A stretch of 52,565 nt of DNA, from contig CAIQHM010000002.1 of assembly GCA_903871555.1 (NCBI GenBank), positions 1-52,565 of the forward strand, given 5' to 3'. Shown here piece after piece: positions 24,881 through 38,485 of this stretch. The translations under genes and the position numbers were made by a program. The notes below the pieces were generated by a model. It was not told the DNA's origin, made no database searches, and saw only the letters and a list, made by a program, of their open reading frames with translations. The DNA is from an uncultured Actinomycetes bacterium. Lineage in GTDB: Bacteria; Actinomycetota; Actinomycetes; Nanopelagicales; Nanopelagicaceae. Position 1 is the stretch's first letter, and the number at the start of each line of letters is the position of its first letter.

Positions 24881-26379
24881 CAAATATTTATTCAACCGCT
24901 GCCGAAATGGCAAGCGCACTTGCTGCGAAAGAAATTTCTGCTGTTGATTTAACTAAGCAACACCTTGATCGGATTGCTTCTGTCGATGGAAAGCTTCATG
25001 CATTTCTACATGTCGACAGCGAAGGTGCGCTTGCTCAAGCCGAGGCGGTTGATGCAAAGCGTGCAAAGGGTGAAACACTTTCGCCATTGGCTGGGGTCCC
25101 AATTGCAGTTAAAGATATTTTGGCGCAAAAAGGCGTTCCAACAACTGCCGGTTCAAAGATTCTTGAAGGTTGGCGTCCACCATATGACTCAACAGTCGTT
25201 GCAAAGTTAAAGGCTGCTGGTGTTGTAATTCTAGGAAAAACCAATATGGATGAATTCGCGATGGGTTCATCAACTGAAAATTCTGCATATGGAACTACGC
25301 AAAATCCTTGGGACTTAACTAGAACTCCAGGTGGTTCAAGTGGTGGATCCGCTGCTGCTGTTGCTTCTTTTGAAGCACCACTTGCAATCGGAACAGATAC
25401 TGGTGGATCAATTCGCCAACCTGCTGCACTAACTGGAATCGTCGGGGTTAAGCCAACTTACGGCGGAGTTTCTCGTTACGGTGTAATTGCATATTCATCA
25501 AGCCTTGATCAAGTCGGACCTTTTGGTCGCACAGTTTTAGATACTGCTTTACTTCACGAAACAATTGCTGGACATGATGAACGCGATTCAACAAGTATAA
25601 ATGCTCCTGTTCCACAAGTTGTTGCTGCTGCAAAGCGTCTTGACGTTAAAGGTATGAAGATTGGTGTTATTAAAGAACTTAGTGGCTCTGGTTTTCAAGC
25701 TGGCGTGAGTGCACGAATTAGTGAATCGCTAGAACTTCTCGTCGCAGCCGGTGCAGAAATTGTTGAAGTATCTTGTCCTAACTTTGAATATGCCCTTGCC
25801 GCTTATTACTTAATTGCACCTTCAGAAGCCTCATCAAACCTGGCCCGCTTTGATTCAATGCGATATGGATTACGCGTTGGCGATGACGGAAGCAAAGGCG
25901 CCGAAGAAGTTATGAGTGCGACCCGCGAAGCTGGATTTGGCAAGGAAGTTAAACGTCGAATTATTCTTGGAACTTATGCCCTTTCATCTGGTTATTACGA
26001 TGCTTATTACGGATCAGCGCAGAAGGTGCGCACTTTGGTAAAACGTGATTTTGAAAGCGCATTTGCTAAGGCCGATGTTCTAGTTTCACCAGTAACACCA
26101 ACAACAGCATTTAAAATTGGCGAGAAGAGCAACGATCCAGTTGCGATGTATTTAAGTGATATTGCAACTATCCCAGTAAATATGGCTGGTATTGGTGGCA
26201 TGAGTCTTCCCGTTGGTCTTGCGGAAGAAGATGGACTTCCAGTTGGTCTTCAAATCATGGCGCCACTAATGCAAGATGATCGTTTCTATCGCGTTGGTGG
26301 AACTCTCGAAGCAGCGCTTCTTTCAAAGTGGGGTAAGCCAATTCTTTCAAACGCTCCAGATTTGATGGTGCAAAAATGA
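24877..26379 (+). CDS. gatA: Asp-tRNA(Asn)/Glu-tRNA(Gln) amidotransferase subunit A
   Basis: This 500-residue amidase releases ammonia from glutamine and channels it to GatB. The catalytic triad is Lys79 (in PIAVKDI), Ser154 (in [11 protein letters not shown]) and Ser178 (in [11 protein letters not shown]), at the same residue numbers as in Staphylococcus GatA as I recall them. It is full length and linked to its neighbours by ATGA overlaps on both sides, so the three subunits should be made together. Confidence 0.97.
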   Translation: MTNIYSTAAEMASALAAKEISAVDLTKQHLDRIASVDGKLHAFLHVDSEGALAQAEAVDAKRAKGETLSPLAGVPIAVKDILAQKGVPTTAGSKILEGWRPPYDSTVVAKLKAAGVVILGKTNMDEFAMGSSTENSAYGTTQNPWDLTRTPGGSSGGSAAAVASFEAPLAIGTDTGGSIRQPAALTGIVGVKPTYGGVSRYGVIAYSSSLDQVGPFGRTVLDTALLHETIAGHDERDSTSINAPVPQVVAAAKRLDVKGMKIGVIKELSGSGFQAGVSARISESLELLVAAGAEIVEVSCPNFEYALAAYYLIAPSEASSNLARFDSMRYGLRVGDDGSKGAEEVMSATREAGFGKEVKRRIILGTYALSSGYYDAYYGSAQKVRTLVKRDFESAFAKADVLVSPVTPTTAFKIGEKSNDPVAMYLSDIATIPVNMAGIGGMSLPVGLAEEDGLPVGLQIMAPLMQDDRFYRVGGTLEAALLSKWGKPILSNAPDLMVQK

Positions 26380-27875
26380 CCCTTAATTACAAAGGTGCAA
26401 CAGAAAAATATGAGCCAACACTTGGCTTAGAAGTACACGTTGAATTAAATACAAATTCCAAGATGTTCTGCTCATGCGCAACGGAATTTGGAGCGGCACC
26501 AAATACGCAAACTTGTCCGGTCTGTCTCGGGCTTCCAGGTGCGCTTCCAGTTGTAAATGGCAAAGCAATCGAGAGCACAATCTTGATTGGCTTGGCACTG
26601 AACTGTTCAATCGCGCCGTATAGCCGCTTTGCTCGTAAGAATTACTTCTATCCAGATATGCCAAAGAATTTTCAAACTTCGCAGTACGACGAACCTATCT
26701 GCGTTGAAGGCTATCTAGATGTTGAAATTGAAACTGATGAAGGTCCTAAAGTATTTCGGGTAGAAATTGAACGCGTTCACATGGAAGAAGACACTGGCAA
26801 ATCACTGCATGTCGGTGGTTCTACTGGTCGAATTCATGGGGCCGAATATTCTTTGCTTGATTACAACCGAGCTGGAATTCCACTTGTTGAGATTGTTACC
26901 AAGATAATTCCAGGCACCGGCAAATATGCACCACAAGTTGCACGTGCATATGTAACGCAACTTCGCGACATTCTTCGCTCACTTGGTGTCAGCGATGTAA
27001 AGATGGAACAAGGTTCGCTTCGTTGCGATGCCAACGTTTCGCTTGCACCTATCGGAAGCGGATTACTTGGTACTCGAAGTGAAACTAAGAATGTGAATTC
27101 ACTCCGTTCAGTCGAGCGCGCACTTACCGGTGAAATTGAACGCCAAGCAAACCGCTTAGAAGCTGGCGAACGAATTATTCAAGAGACTCGTCACTTCCTA
27201 GAAGAGAGTGGCTTGACTCGTCCTGGTCGTTCTAAAGAGCAAGCCGAGGATTATCGTTATTTTCCAGAACCAGATTTAGTTCCAGTAACACCAGATGCAA
27301 AGTGGATTGAAGAACTTCGCGCAAAGTTGCCAGAAAATCCAGCCGATCGTCGCAAGCGTCTTCAGAAAGAGTGGAACGTTCCGGATTCTGAAATGACTTC
27401 ACTTATAAATGCCGAACTCGTTGATGTTGTTGAAGAGACCATCAAACTTGGGGCCGAACCAACACGTGCTCGTACTTGGTGGCTTGGAGAAATTTCACGT
27501 CTTGCAAATGAGAAAGAAGTTGCACCAACTTCGCTGATCACAACTGTTTTTGTTGCAGAGATAATTGCCTTAATAACTAGCGGAGATCTAACAGATAAAT
27601 TAGCCCGCCAAGTTGTTGAAGGTGTTGTAAATGGTGAAGGTTCACCAGCAGAAGTTATTGAAAAGCGCGGGCTAAAAGTTGTCTCCGATGATTCAGCTTT
27701 GATGGTTGCAATCGAAGCGGCAATCGCAGCCCAACCAGATACTGCCGAACGAATTCGTGGCGGCAATATTCCGGCAGCAGGCGCACTTATTGGCGCAGTT
27801 ATGAAAGCGACTGGCGGCCAAGCTGATGCTGCAAAGGTTCGTGAATTATTATTGAAGCACCTAGGTCAGGGATAG
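26376..27875 (+). CDS. gatB: Asp-tRNA(Asn)/Glu-tRNA(Gln) amidotransferase subunit B
   Basis: This 499-residue kinase-like subunit activates the misacylated tRNA and performs transamidation. The signature [18 protein letters not shown] is followed by a CPVCLGLPG zinc-site motif and [15 protein letters not shown] helical tail domain (YqeY-like) forms the last 150 residues and binds the tRNA elbow. Only 8 bases separate the stop from the ilvD start, so the transcript may continue into ilvD. Confidence 0.96.
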   Translation: MTLNYKGATEKYEPTLGLEVHVELNTNSKMFCSCATEFGAAPNTQTCPVCLGLPGALPVVNGKAIESTILIGLALNCSIAPYSRFARKNYFYPDMPKNFQTSQYDEPICVEGYLDVEIETDEGPKVFRVEIERVHMEEDTGKSLHVGGSTGRIHGAEYSLLDYNRAGIPLVEIVTKIIPGTGKYAPQVARAYVTQLRDILRSLGVSDVKMEQGSLRCDANVSLAPIGSGLLGTRSETKNVNSLRSVERALTGEIERQANRLEAGERIIQETRHFLEESGLTRPGRSKEQAEDYRYFPEPDLVPVTPDAKWIEELRAKLPENPADRRKRLQKEWNVPDSEMTSLINAELVDVVEETIKLGAEPTRARTWWLGEISRLANEKEVAPTSLITTVFVAEIIALITSGDLTDKLARQVVEGVVNGEGSPAEVIEKRGLKVVSDDSALMVAIEAAIAAQPDTAERIRGGNIPAAGALIGAVMKATGGQADAAKVRELLLKHLGQG

Positions 27876-27883
27876 GAAATCAG

Positions 27884-29560
27884 ATGAGCAATTCCATGAA
27901 GCCTCGTTCCGGTTTAGTAACTGATGGAATGGAACGTGCACCAGCACGTGGCATGTTGCGTGCAGTTGGAATGGGCGACGAGGATTGGGTCAAGCCACAA
28001 ATTGGTATTGCATCTTCTTGGAATGAAATAACACCATGCAACCTCTCACTCGACCGTTTAGCTAAGGCTTCTCGCAAAGGTGTAATCGATGCCGGCGGAT
28101 TCCCAATGCAGTTCGGAACTATTTCTGTTTCAGATGGAATTTCTATGGGTCACGAAGGAATGCACTTCTCACTTGTGTCACGCGAAGTTATTGCAGATTC
28201 TGTTGAAACAGTTATGCAGGCCGAACGTTTAGATGGCATGGTTACATTTGCTGGTTGTGATAAATCACTTCCGGGCATGATGATGGCAGCGGCTCGTATC
28301 GATGTGGCATCAGTATTTGTTTATGCCGGAACAACTTTGGCTGGCTCTGTTGATGGTAAAGATGTAACGATCATTGATGCCTTTGAAGCCGTAGGTGCTT
28401 GTGCTCGCGGATTAATTTCACAAGAGCAAGTAGATAAAATTGAACGTGCTATCTGTCCGGGCGAAGGTGCTTGTGGTGGCATGTATACCGCCAACACAAT
28501 GGCCGCTGTCGGTGAAGCAATCGGACTTTCACTTCCAGGTTCGGCATCTCCCGCAGCAGTCGATCGTCGTCGCGATGATTACGCAGTTCAAGCTGGTGCC
28601 GCAGTTGTTGAATTAATTCGCAAGGGAATCACAACCCGCCAAATCTTGACTAAGAAGGCATTTGAAAATGCAATCACAGTTGTTATGGCACTTGGTGGTT
28701 CAACTAACGCGGTCTTGCATCTACTCGCAATCGCAAATGAAGCCGAAGTCGATTTAACACTTGAAGATTTTCACCGCATCGGTTCTAAGGTTCCGCTACT
28801 TGGCGACCTAAAACCATTTGGAAAATATGTTATGACTGATATTGATCGGGTAGGTGGAATTCCTGTTGTTCTTCGCGCACTTCTAGATGCTGGTTTATTG
28901 CATGGCGATTGTTTGACAGTTACTGGTAAAACTATGGCCGAAAACTTGGCCGACATCACACCACTTGATCCAGATGGCGAAGTTCTTCATGCAATTAAGT
29001 CGCCGCTTTCAACCGCAGTTGGAATCACAATTCTTGGCGGATCACTTGCTCCAGAAGGTGCTGTCTGCAAAACCGCTGGTATAGGTGTTGAAAAATTTGA
29101 AGGACCAGCGCGAGTATTTGAACGAGAGCAAGCCGCGATGGAAGCACTTGAAAATGGAACAATCAAGGCTGGTGATGTAGTTGTTATTCGTTATGAAGGT
29201 CCAAAGGGCGGACCAGGAATGCGCGAAATGTTAATGATTACTGGTGCGATAAAAGGCGCTGGACTTGGTAAATCAACCTTGCTATTAACTGATGGTCGAT
29301 TCAGCGGTGGAAGTACTGGGCTTTGCGTTGGCCATGTTGCACCAGAAGCAGTTGATGGCGGGCCGATTGCATTTATAAAAGATGGCGATTTAATTCGCAT
29401 TGACACTATTGCGCGGACCCTAGATCTCTTGGTCGATGACGCAGAAATGACAGAACGCCGGAAGCATTTCAATCCAATTCCACATAAATACAAGCGCGGA
29501 GTATTGGCGAAATATTCCAAGGTCGTGGGTTCGGCATCAAAGGGCGCAGTCTGCGGTTAA
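27884..29560 (+). CDS. ilvD: Dihydroxy-acid dehydratase
   Basis: This 558-residue iron-sulfur dehydratase makes the 2-keto acid precursors of valine and isoleucine. Cluster cysteines appear in [14 protein letters not shown] and [17 protein letters not shown], and [15 protein letters not shown] is the C-terminal signature. Length fits the shorter class of the family, of about 560 residues, rather than the 610-residue E. coli type. AGGAAA precedes ATG 27884. It lies upstream of the ilvB attenuator, so it escapes that control unless another site exists. Confidence 0.95.
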   Translation: MSNSMKPRSGLVTDGMERAPARGMLRAVGMGDEDWVKPQIGIASSWNEITPCNLSLDRLAKASRKGVIDAGGFPMQFGTISVSDGISMGHEGMHFSLVSREVIADSVETVMQAERLDGMVTFAGCDKSLPGMMMAAARIDVASVFVYAGTTLAGSVDGKDVTIIDAFEAVGACARGLISQEQVDKIERAICPGEGACGGMYTANTMAAVGEAIGLSLPGSASPAAVDRRRDDYAVQAGAAVVELIRKGITTRQILTKKAFENAITVVMALGGSTNAVLHLLAIANEAEVDLTLEDFHRIGSKVPLLGDLKPFGKYVMTDIDRVGGIPVVLRALLDAGLLHGDCLTVTGKTMAENLADITPLDPDGEVLHAIKSPLSTAVGITILGGSLAPEGAVCKTAGIGVEKFEGPARVFEREQAAMEALENGTIKAGDVVVIRYEGPKGGPGMREMLMITGAIKGAGLGKSTLLLTDGRFSGGSTGLCVGHVAPEAVDGGPIAFIKDGDLIRIDTIARTLDLLVDDAEMTERRKHFNPIPHKYKRGVLAKYSKVVGSASKGAVCG

Positions 29561-29598
29561 TTCTTTAGTTTTAAATAGTGAGATAGGCAACTTAGGGG

Positions 29599-29627
29599 TT
29601 GACCAAATGCAAAGGGCAGGGGAGAAT
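29599..29627 (+). promoter_or_regulatory. ilvB promoter
   Basis: TTGACC (29599-29604) and GAGAAT (29622-29627) are 17 bases apart. The -10 box ends 6 bases before the leader peptide ATG at 29634, so the transcript probably begins at that ATG. The strong -35 offsets a poor -10. Confidence 0.65.
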
Positions 29628-29633
29628 TACGGC

Positions 29634-29672
29634 ATGACTTCAGTCGTGGTAATTGGTGAGCGCACGCTCTAG
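29634..29672 (+). CDS. ilvB leader peptide
   Basis: A 12-codon reading frame, MTSVVVIGERTL, ends with TAG just before the attenuator hairpins. It carries three consecutive valine codons (GTC GTG GTA), one isoleucine codon and a final leucine codon. These are the three products of the pathway controlled downstream. There is no ribosome binding site, so translation would start on the 5' AUG. The peptide serves as a sensor: ribosome stalling at Val or Ile codons reports amino acid shortage. Confidence 0.82.
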   Translation: MTSVVVIGERTL

Positions 29673-29725
29673 TGAATAACTAGTCCGTGTGCTACCCCTC
29701 AGTGGAAACTGAGGGGTTTCTCATT
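29655..29725 (+). promoter_or_regulatory. ilvB transcription attenuator
   Basis: Two structures compete. The long first hairpin pairs AGCGCACG (29659-29666) with CGTGTGCT (29686-29693), with an inner CTAGT/ACTAG stem. It can extend by GGT (29655-29657) pairing with ACC (29694-29696). The terminator pairs CCCCTCAGT (29695-29703) with ACTGAGGGG (29708-29716), followed by TTTCTC. Extension of the first hairpin takes bases from the terminator. A ribosome stalled on the valine codons leaves the first hairpin free, while one at the leader stop codon covers its 5' arm and lets the terminator form. Confidence 0.78.
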
Positions 29726-29761
29726 TATCGAGTGATTAATTAATAGAGAAGGGAGATGAAC

Positions 29762-31507
29762 ATGAGTGAATCAACAAAGATGACGGGGGCAAGTGCACTC
29801 GTGAAAGCGTTAGAAGCTTCTGGCGTCGATGTCATGTTCGGTATCCCTGGTGGCGCAATTCTTCCGGCGTACGATCCAATTTTTGATAGCAAGATTCGCC
29901 ACATATTAGTTAGACACGAACAAGGTGCGGGCCACGCTGCTACTGGTTATGCGCAAGCAACTGGTCGCGTTGGTGTTTGCATGGCGACTTCAGGTCCAGG
30001 CGCTACTAACTTAGTTACACCTCTTGCAGATGCGCAGATGGATTCGGTCCCAATTGTTGCGATCACAGGTCAAGTTGCATCAGGTGCAATCGGAACCGAT
30101 GCATTCCAAGAGGCAGATATTCGTGGAATCACAATGCCTGTCACTAAACATTCATTTCTTGTAACCGATCCTGCAGATATCGCGCGCAGCATCGCTGAAG
30201 CATTTCATATCGCAAGTACTGGACGCCCTGGCGCTGTACTTGTTGATATTGCGAAAGATGCGCTGCAAATGCAGACTGAATTTAATTATCCAAAGTCAAT
30301 AAATCTTGGTGGATATCATCCAAGGATGGATGCAACTCCAGAATCAATTCGTGATGCTGCCGCCCTTATCGCACAATCTAAAGCACCAGTTCTTTACGTT
30401 GGCGGTGGCGCAATAAAGGCTGATGCGCATAAAGAACTCTTGAAACTTGCCGAACTTACTGGTGCGCCAGTTGTTACAACGCTTATGGCACGTGGCGCAT
30501 TTCCAGATTCACATCCACAACATCTTGGCATGCCAGGTATGCACGGAACTGTTGCGGCTGTAACAGCGCTACAAAAGGCAGATTTATTAATCACACTTGG
30601 CGCACGTTTCGATGATCGTGTTACTGGAAAACTTTCTACCTTCGCACAAAATGCCAAGATAATTCACGCTGATATTGATCCTGCTGAAATTGGCAAGAAT
30701 CGTCGCGCAGATGTCGCATTGATTGGTGATTTACGATTAACAATTGATGCCTTAATCCCAGCGATCAAAAACGAATTTAAGAAGAGCCAACCGGATATCT
30801 CAGCATGGGTTAAGCAGGCATATAGCTGGCGTTCTAGATTCCCATTGGGATATGACCACCCAACCGATGGCAGCGTTTCACCACAATATGTAATTGAACG
30901 AATCGGAAAACTCTCCGGTCCTGATGCAATTTATGTTGCAGGTGTTGGTCAACATCAAATGTGGGCATCACAATTTGTTTCATACGAGAAACCAAGAACT
31001 TGGTTGAACTCAGGTGGCCTCGGAACAATGGGCTACGCGGTTCCGGCTGCAATGGGCGCAAAAGTTGGCGCACCAGACACAACTGTTTGGGCAATCGATG
31101 GCGATGGTTGTTTCCAGATGACAAATCAAGAGTTAGTAACTTGTGCGCTAAATAATATTCCGATCAAGGTTGCAGTTATCAATAACGAAAGTTTGGGAAT
31201 GGTTCGTCAGTGGCAGACCCTGTTCTACAACGAGCGTTATTCAAATACCCAATTACATTCAAAGCGAATCCCTGATTTCGCAAAACTTGCTGATGCAATG
31301 GGTTGCGTTGGCTTAACTTGTGATTCAACTGATGATGTAGATAAGACAATCGCAAAGGCGATGGAGATTAACGATCGCCCAGTTGTTGTTGACTTTAGTG
31401 TTCACAAAGATGCCATGGTTTGGCCGATGGTTGCTGCCGGAACTTCAAATGATGAAATCGTAAATGCCCGTTCCCTTGCACCTATCTGGGATTCACAGGA
31501 GCTATAA
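29762..31507 (+). CDS. ilvB: Acetolactate synthase large (catalytic) subunit
   Basis: This enzyme of 581 residues joins pyruvate with pyruvate or 2-ketobutyrate, the first common step to valine, leucine and isoleucine. The N-terminal [20 protein letters not shown] carries the catalytic glutamate. The thiamine diphosphate motif is [14 protein letters not shown]...NN near the C-terminus, and an FAD-binding central domain lies between. I prefer ATG 29762 to ATG 29756 because GGGAG (29751-29755) is 6 bases before the former. It is controlled by the attenuator just upstream and coupled closely to ilvN. Confidence 0.96.
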   Translation: MSESTKMTGASALVKALEASGVDVMFGIPGGAILPAYDPIFDSKIRHILVRHEQGAGHAATGYAQATGRVGVCMATSGPGATNLVTPLADAQMDSVPIVAITGQVASGAIGTDAFQEADIRGITMPVTKHSFLVTDPADIARSIAEAFHIASTGRPGAVLVDIAKDALQMQTEFNYPKSINLGGYHPRMDATPESIRDAAALIAQSKAPVLYVGGGAIKADAHKELLKLAELTGAPVVTTLMARGAFPDSHPQHLGMPGMHGTVAAVTALQKADLLITLGARFDDRVTGKLSTFAQNAKIIHADIDPAEIGKNRRADVALIGDLRLTIDALIPAIKNEFKKSQPDISAWVKQAYSWRSRFPLGYDHPTDGSVSPQYVIERIGKLSGPDAIYVAGVGQHQMWASQFVSYEKPRTWLNSGGLGTMGYAVPAAMGAKVGAPDTTVWAIDGDGCFQMTNQELVTCALNNIPIKVAVINNESLGMVRQWQTLFYNERYSNTQLHSKRIPDFAKLADAMGCVGLTCDSTDDVDKTIAKAMEINDRPVVVDFSVHKDAMVWPMVAAGTSNDEIVNARSLAPIWDSQEL

Positions 31508-31508
31508 A

Positions 31509-32063
31509 ATGACACAATCACATCCAGACGCACCTTCATCTTCAACTTCTGTTTCAAAGACTCGCACGCTATCTGTCTTAGTTGAGAACAGTCCTGGCGT
31601 ACTTGCACGTATCTCTTCGCTATTTTCACGTCGTGGCTACAACATCGATTCGTTAGCGGTTGGACCAACAGAAAACCCTAACTTTTCACGGATGACTATT
31701 GTTATCAATGTTGAAGATCACGCACTCGAACAAGTAATTGCGCAATTAGATAAGTTAATTAACGTAATTAGCATCACTGAACTCGACCCGGTTGTTTCAG
31801 TGCAACGCGAACTTCTCTTGGTTAAAGTTTCAACCGATGAGAAAACTCGCTCTCAAGTTCTGGAAACTGTTCAACTTTTCCGCGCCAAAGTCGTGGATGT
31901 TGCACAAGATGCGGTGACAATCGAGGCCACGGGCAATACTGAGAAAATTTCGGCTCTACTTCGCGTCCTTGAGCCATATGGGATCCTCGAACTCGTCCAA
32001 TCAGGCTTGGTTGCGATGTCTCGAGGGCTAAAACCAGGCTCGATTTCAGAAGATAAGAAATAA
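31509..32063 (+). CDS. ilvN: Acetolactate synthase small (regulatory) subunit
   Basis: This 184-residue subunit activates the catalytic subunit and confers valine feedback. The N-terminal ACT domain is seen in TLSVLVENSPGVLARISSLF and RRGYNIDSLAVGPTE, and the C-terminal half is the small-subunit domain ending in ILELVQSGLVAMSRG. ATG 31509 follows AGGAG (31497-31501) and lies 1 base after the ilvB stop. An upstream in-frame start inside ilvB is untypical. The first 15 residues are Ser/Thr-rich and not conserved. Confidence 0.95.
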   Translation: MTQSHPDAPSSSTSVSKTRTLSVLVENSPGVLARISSLFSRRGYNIDSLAVGPTENPNFSRMTIVINVEDHALEQVIAQLDKLINVISITELDPVVSVQRELLLVKVSTDEKTRSQVLETVQLFRAKVVDVAQDAVTIEATGNTEKISALLRVLEPYGILELVQSGLVAMSRGLKPGSISEDKK

Positions 32064-32096
32064 AAAATAGGCTTACCCAATATCTACACAAGCTAA

Positions 32097-34752
<2,656 letters not shown>

Positions 34753-34763
34753 GTTAGGTAACC

Positions 34764-35810
34764 ATGAAGAGTTTTAATTTAGCTGTAATCGGTGGCGATG
34801 GCATCGGTCCTGAAGTTGTTGCTGAAGGACTTAAAGTCTTAGATGTTGTCGCTGCAAATTATGGTGTGGAATTTAAGAAGATTAATTATGATCTTGGTGC
34901 AAAATATTGGCACAAGACCGGAGAGACTCTTCCTGATTCAGTAATGGCTGAACTTGCCAAGTCTGATGTAATTCTTCTTGGCGCCGTTGGCGATCCAAGT
35001 GTTCCAAGTGGCGTACTGGAACGCGGCCTACTCCTAAAACTTCGTTTTGCTTTTGATCATTACGTAAATCTTCGTCCAGCAAAGCTGCACCCTGGCGTTA
35101 AGTCACCACTTGTAAATTCTGACGCAATTGACTTCATAGTTGTTCGCGAAGGAACCGAAGGCCCATATGTTGGCGCCGGCGGAGTTCTTGCCCAAGGAAC
35201 GAAGGATGAGATTGCGACAGAGGAGAGCTTAAATACTCGTCGTGGCGCTGAACGCGTTATTCGCGATGCCTTTGCTCGTGCGCAATTGCGGCCACGCAAG
35301 AAGTTGACTCTAGTTCATAAGAACAATGTGTTGACTCGTGCCGGCGGTCTTTGGACTAGAACATTTAATGAAGTTGCAAAAGAATTTCCCGATGTCACGA
35401 CAGATTATTTACATGTTGATGCCGCATCGATGTTCTTTGTTACAAATCCAGAACGTTTCGATGTAGTTGTAACGGATAATCTCTTCGGCGATATTTTGAC
35501 TGATATTGCTGCCGCAATCTGTGGTGGTATCGGATTAGCCGCATCTGGAAATATAAATCCAACTGGCGAATTCCCATCAATGTTCGAACCAGTTCATGGC
35601 TCTGCTCCTGATATTGCCGGCAAATCACTTGCCGATCCGACTGCAACTGTTATGTCTGTCGCAATGATGCTTACACATCTGGGCTTAAGCGATGCTGCCG
35701 CTGATATCGAGCGCGCAGTTGCTGCAGATTTATTGACTCGTGGCGAAGCCAAACGCAGCACAACTCAAATCGGTGATGCTTTAGCAGCTGGCGTATCTGG
35801 TGCAAAATGA
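34764..35810 (+). CDS. leuB: 3-isopropylmalate dehydrogenase
   Basis: This 348-residue NAD-dependent decarboxylating dehydrogenase acts in leucine synthesis. [22 protein letters not shown] begins the protein, [23 protein letters not shown] and [16 protein letters not shown] are family signatures, and [13 protein letters not shown] is the C-terminal one. The same enzyme type also oxidises methylmalate in the citramalate route to isoleucine, which fits the cimA gene downstream. It overlaps ilvE by ATGA. leuA, leuC and leuD are not in the window. Confidence 0.94.
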   Translation: MKSFNLAVIGGDGIGPEVVAEGLKVLDVVAANYGVEFKKINYDLGAKYWHKTGETLPDSVMAELAKSDVILLGAVGDPSVPSGVLERGLLLKLRFAFDHYVNLRPAKLHPGVKSPLVNSDAIDFIVVREGTEGPYVGAGGVLAQGTKDEIATEESLNTRRGAERVIRDAFARAQLRPRKKLTLVHKNNVLTRAGGLWTRTFNEVAKEFPDVTTDYLHVDAASMFFVTNPERFDVVVTDNLFGDILTDIAAAICGGIGLAASGNINPTGEFPSMFEPVHGSAPDIAGKSLADPTATVMSVAMMLTHLGLSDAAADIERAVAADLLTRGEAKRSTTQIGDALAAGVSGAK

Positions 35811-36892
35811 AATTAAATTTAAATCCAAATCCTAATCCTGTTGCTGATGCGGACCGCGATGCCAAGATAGAAGCAGGCGGATTCGGAAAGTATTACACCG
35901 ATAACATGGTGGTAATCGACTGGAGTGAAGCAGATGGTTGGAGCGAGGGCGAACTTAAGGCATACGGCCCAATCTCATTAGATCCAGCGACTGCAGTTTT
36001 TCATTATGGTCAAGAAATATTTGAGGGAATGAAAGCTTATTCACAACCAGATGGCAGCATCTCGTTATTTCGCCCCGATGCAAATGCGATGCGTTTTGCC
36101 AGAAGTGCTGCGCGCCTTGCACTTCCAGAACTTCCAGTTGCAGATTTTATTGAAACCGTAACAACTCTTGTAAAGCAGGATCGCAAGTGGGTTCCACAAA
36201 AAGTTGGGGAATCTTTATATATCCGACCATTTATGTTTGCAACTGAAGTTGGACTTGGAGTTCGGCCTTCAAATAAAGCGATGTACATGCTGATCGCTAC
36301 ACCTGCAGGCGCATACTTCAATGCAGCTAAAGCAGTAACAGTCTGGATCTCTACTGAATATGTTCGTGCTGCAATCGGTGGCACTGGCGAAGCAAAATGC
36401 GGTGGCAATTATGCAGCGTCACTTGTAGCTCAAAAGCAAGCAGCGACTCAAGGCTGCGATCAAGTTGTTTGGCTAGATGCCATTGAACGCCGTTGGGTTG
36501 AAGAGATGGGCGGAATGAATCTTTACTTCGTTAAAGGTTCTGGAAAAGACGCGACTGTTGTTACACCAAAGCTAACTGGAACTCTGCTTCCCGGAATCAC
36601 TCGCGATTCAATTCTTACCGTCGCAAAAGATTTAGGTTATAAAGTTGAAGAGACAATGATTTCAATTGATGATTGGCGCGATGGCGTTGCAAGCGGTGAA
36701 ATCACTGAAATATTTGCCTGCGGAACTGCAGCGGTTGTAAGCGCGGTTGGTGCAGCCAAGAGTCAATTTGGAACTTGGACTACTGGGGACGGAAATCCTG
36801 GTCCAATAACAAAGCAGATTCGAGAAACTTTACTCGGCATCCAACATGGAACTATCGAAGATAAGCATGGTTGGAATGTGAAGGTCTGCTAA
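35807..36892 (+). CDS. ilvE: Branched-chain amino acid aminotransferase
   Basis: This 361-residue class IV PLP enzyme performs the last step to valine, leucine and isoleucine. [14 protein letters not shown], the PLP-lysine region of [15 protein letters not shown] and MGGMNLYFV followed by a [12 protein letters not shown] motif identify the bacterial/mitochondrial BCAT group. The length is typical. It overlaps leuB by ATGA and ends directly before cimA, whose ATG is the next base, so the three should be translated from one message. Confidence 0.95.
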   Translation: MKLNLNPNPNPVADADRDAKIEAGGFGKYYTDNMVVIDWSEADGWSEGELKAYGPISLDPATAVFHYGQEIFEGMKAYSQPDGSISLFRPDANAMRFARSAARLALPELPVADFIETVTTLVKQDRKWVPQKVGESLYIRPFMFATEVGLGVRPSNKAMYMLIATPAGAYFNAAKAVTVWISTEYVRAAIGGTGEAKCGGNYAASLVAQKQAATQGCDQVVWLDAIERRWVEEMGGMNLYFVKGSGKDATVVTPKLTGTLLPGITRDSILTVAKDLGYKVEETMISIDDWRDGVASGEITEIFACGTAAVVSAVGAAKSQFGTWTTGDGNPGPITKQIRETLLGIQHGTIEDKHGWNVKVC

Positions 36893-38476
36893 ATGAATGA
36901 CAACTTTCATATATATGACACGACACTTAGAGATGGCGCCCAGCAAGAAGGTTTAAATCTCTCGGTTCATGACAAGTTGGCTATTGCGCGCCACTTAGAT
37001 GATCTTGGTGTTGGTTTCATTGAAGGCGGCTGGCCAGGCGCTAATCCAAAAGATACTGAATTCTTCAAGCGCGCCCAGACTGAACTGAAATTAAAGAACG
37101 CAACCTTCATGGCATTCGGTGCTACTCGCAGGCCAAATGTAAAAGCAGCTGATGATGTGCTACTTCGCGCGCTTCAAGATTCTGGCGCTGCTGGCGTAAC
37201 TCTTGTTGCCAAGAGCCATGATCGTCATGTTGATCTTGCACTAAAGACAAATTTGGATGAGAACTTGGCAATGATTAAAGAGTCAATTGAATTCTTGCGT
37301 GCGGGAGGACAACGAGTGTTTTTAGATGCAGAACACTTCTTTGATGGATACAAATCTAATCGTGCCTACGCACTTGAAGTTGTTCGGGTTTCTGCCGAAG
37401 CTGGCGCGGATGTCATAGCCCTCTGCGATACAAATGGTGGAATGTTGCCGGATGAACTTTCCCAAGTTGTCCACGATGTATTGGCAGCATCAAGTGCGCG
37501 TCTTGGAATTCACTGCCACAACGACACAGGTTGCGCAGTTGCAAACTCACTTGCCGCTATTGCAGCAGGTGCAACACACGTTCAAGGAACTCTAAATGGT
37601 TATGGTGAACGTACCGGAAATGCAGATTTAGTTAGCATCATTGCAAACCTTGAGTTAAAGAAGAAGCAACAAGTTCTTCCACCAGGTTCACTTCGCGAAG
37701 CATTTAGAATTTCACATGCAGTTGCTGAAGTTACAAATGTTGCACCAAGTGCGCGCCAACCTTATGTCGGGGTATCTGCCTTTGCGCACAAAGCAGGATT
37801 GCATGCCAGTGCAATAAAAGTTGATCCTTCAATGTACCAACACGAAGATCCCGCATCTGTCGGCAATGATCGCCGCATGTTGGTATCTGAAATGGCGGGG
37901 CGGGCTTCAATCGAATTGAAATCACAAGAACTCGGTATTGATATTGGCGAAGATAGAGAAGTACTTGGTCGAGTTGTAGAACGAGTAAAAGATTTAGAGT
38001 CACGCGGCTTCACCTTCGAAGCGGCGGATGCCTCATTTGAATTATTGCTACGAGAAGAGATTGATGGCAAGCGCGCAAGTTTCTTCAAGGTAGAAAAGTG
38101 GGATACAACGGTAAGCCGAGATGCCGAAAATATCGTTACCTCCAAAGCCTTCTTAACAATTTCAGCAGGTGGCAAGCAGATTGAATCGCAAGGATCTGGA
38201 AATGGTCCAGTGAATGCAATTGATACCGCTCTGCGTTCTGGCCTTCTTAAGTTCTATCCCGAACTTGAAAAACTTGAACTTACAGATTACAAAGTTCGTA
38301 TCCTTGAAGGTCGTCTTGGAACTGGTGCGATAACTCGAGTTCTGGTTGAAACTAGTGATGGCACAGCTGAATGGAACACAATCGGCGTACATGAAAATGT
38401 TATTGCAGCATCAGTGATGGCTCTTGAAGATGCAGTTACTTTTGGTTTACTACGACAGGGTAGAAAACCCGAGTAA
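36893..38476 (+). CDS. cimA: (R)-citramalate synthase
   Basis: This 527-residue member of the isopropylmalate/homocitrate synthase family condenses acetyl-CoA with pyruvate, giving isoleucine precursors without threonine. The catalytic domain starts IYDTTLRDGAQQEGLNLS. Metal-binding histidines are in GIHCHNDTGCAVANS. ALDAEHFFDGYK-type segment VFLDAEHFFDGYK marks the CimA branch rather than LeuA. A LeuA-type allosteric dimer domain forms the last 120 residues. It is the final gene of the ilv-leu block. Homocitrate or isopropylmalate synthase activity is the alternative, but the FIEGGWPGANPKD segment is the CimA form. Confidence 0.9.
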   Translation: MNDNFHIYDTTLRDGAQQEGLNLSVHDKLAIARHLDDLGVGFIEGGWPGANPKDTEFFKRAQTELKLKNATFMAFGATRRPNVKAADDVLLRALQDSGAAGVTLVAKSHDRHVDLALKTNLDENLAMIKESIEFLRAGGQRVFLDAEHFFDGYKSNRAYALEVVRVSAEAGADVIALCDTNGGMLPDELSQVVHDVLAASSARLGIHCHNDTGCAVANSLAAIAAGATHVQGTLNGYGERTGNADLVSIIANLELKKKQQVLPPGSLREAFRISHAVAEVTNVAPSARQPYVGVSAFAHKAGLHASAIKVDPSMYQHEDPASVGNDRRMLVSEMAGRASIELKSQELGIDIGEDREVLGRVVERVKDLESRGFTFEAADASFELLLREEIDGKRASFFKVEKWDTTVSRDAENIVTSKAFLTISAGGKQIESQGSGNGPVNAIDTALRSGLLKFYPELEKLELTDYKVRILEGRLGTGAITRVLVETSDGTAEWNTIGVHENVIAASVMALEDAVTFGLLRQGRKPE

Positions 38477-38479
38477 TCT
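38474..38479 (+). promoter_or_regulatory. xerC promoter (-10, leaderless type)
   Basis: TAATCT, which includes the cimA stop codon, lies exactly 6 bases before the xerC ATG. No ribosome binding site is present, so xerC is likely read from a leaderless transcript started inside the cimA end. Confidence 0.5.
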
Positions 38480-38485
38480 TCAACC

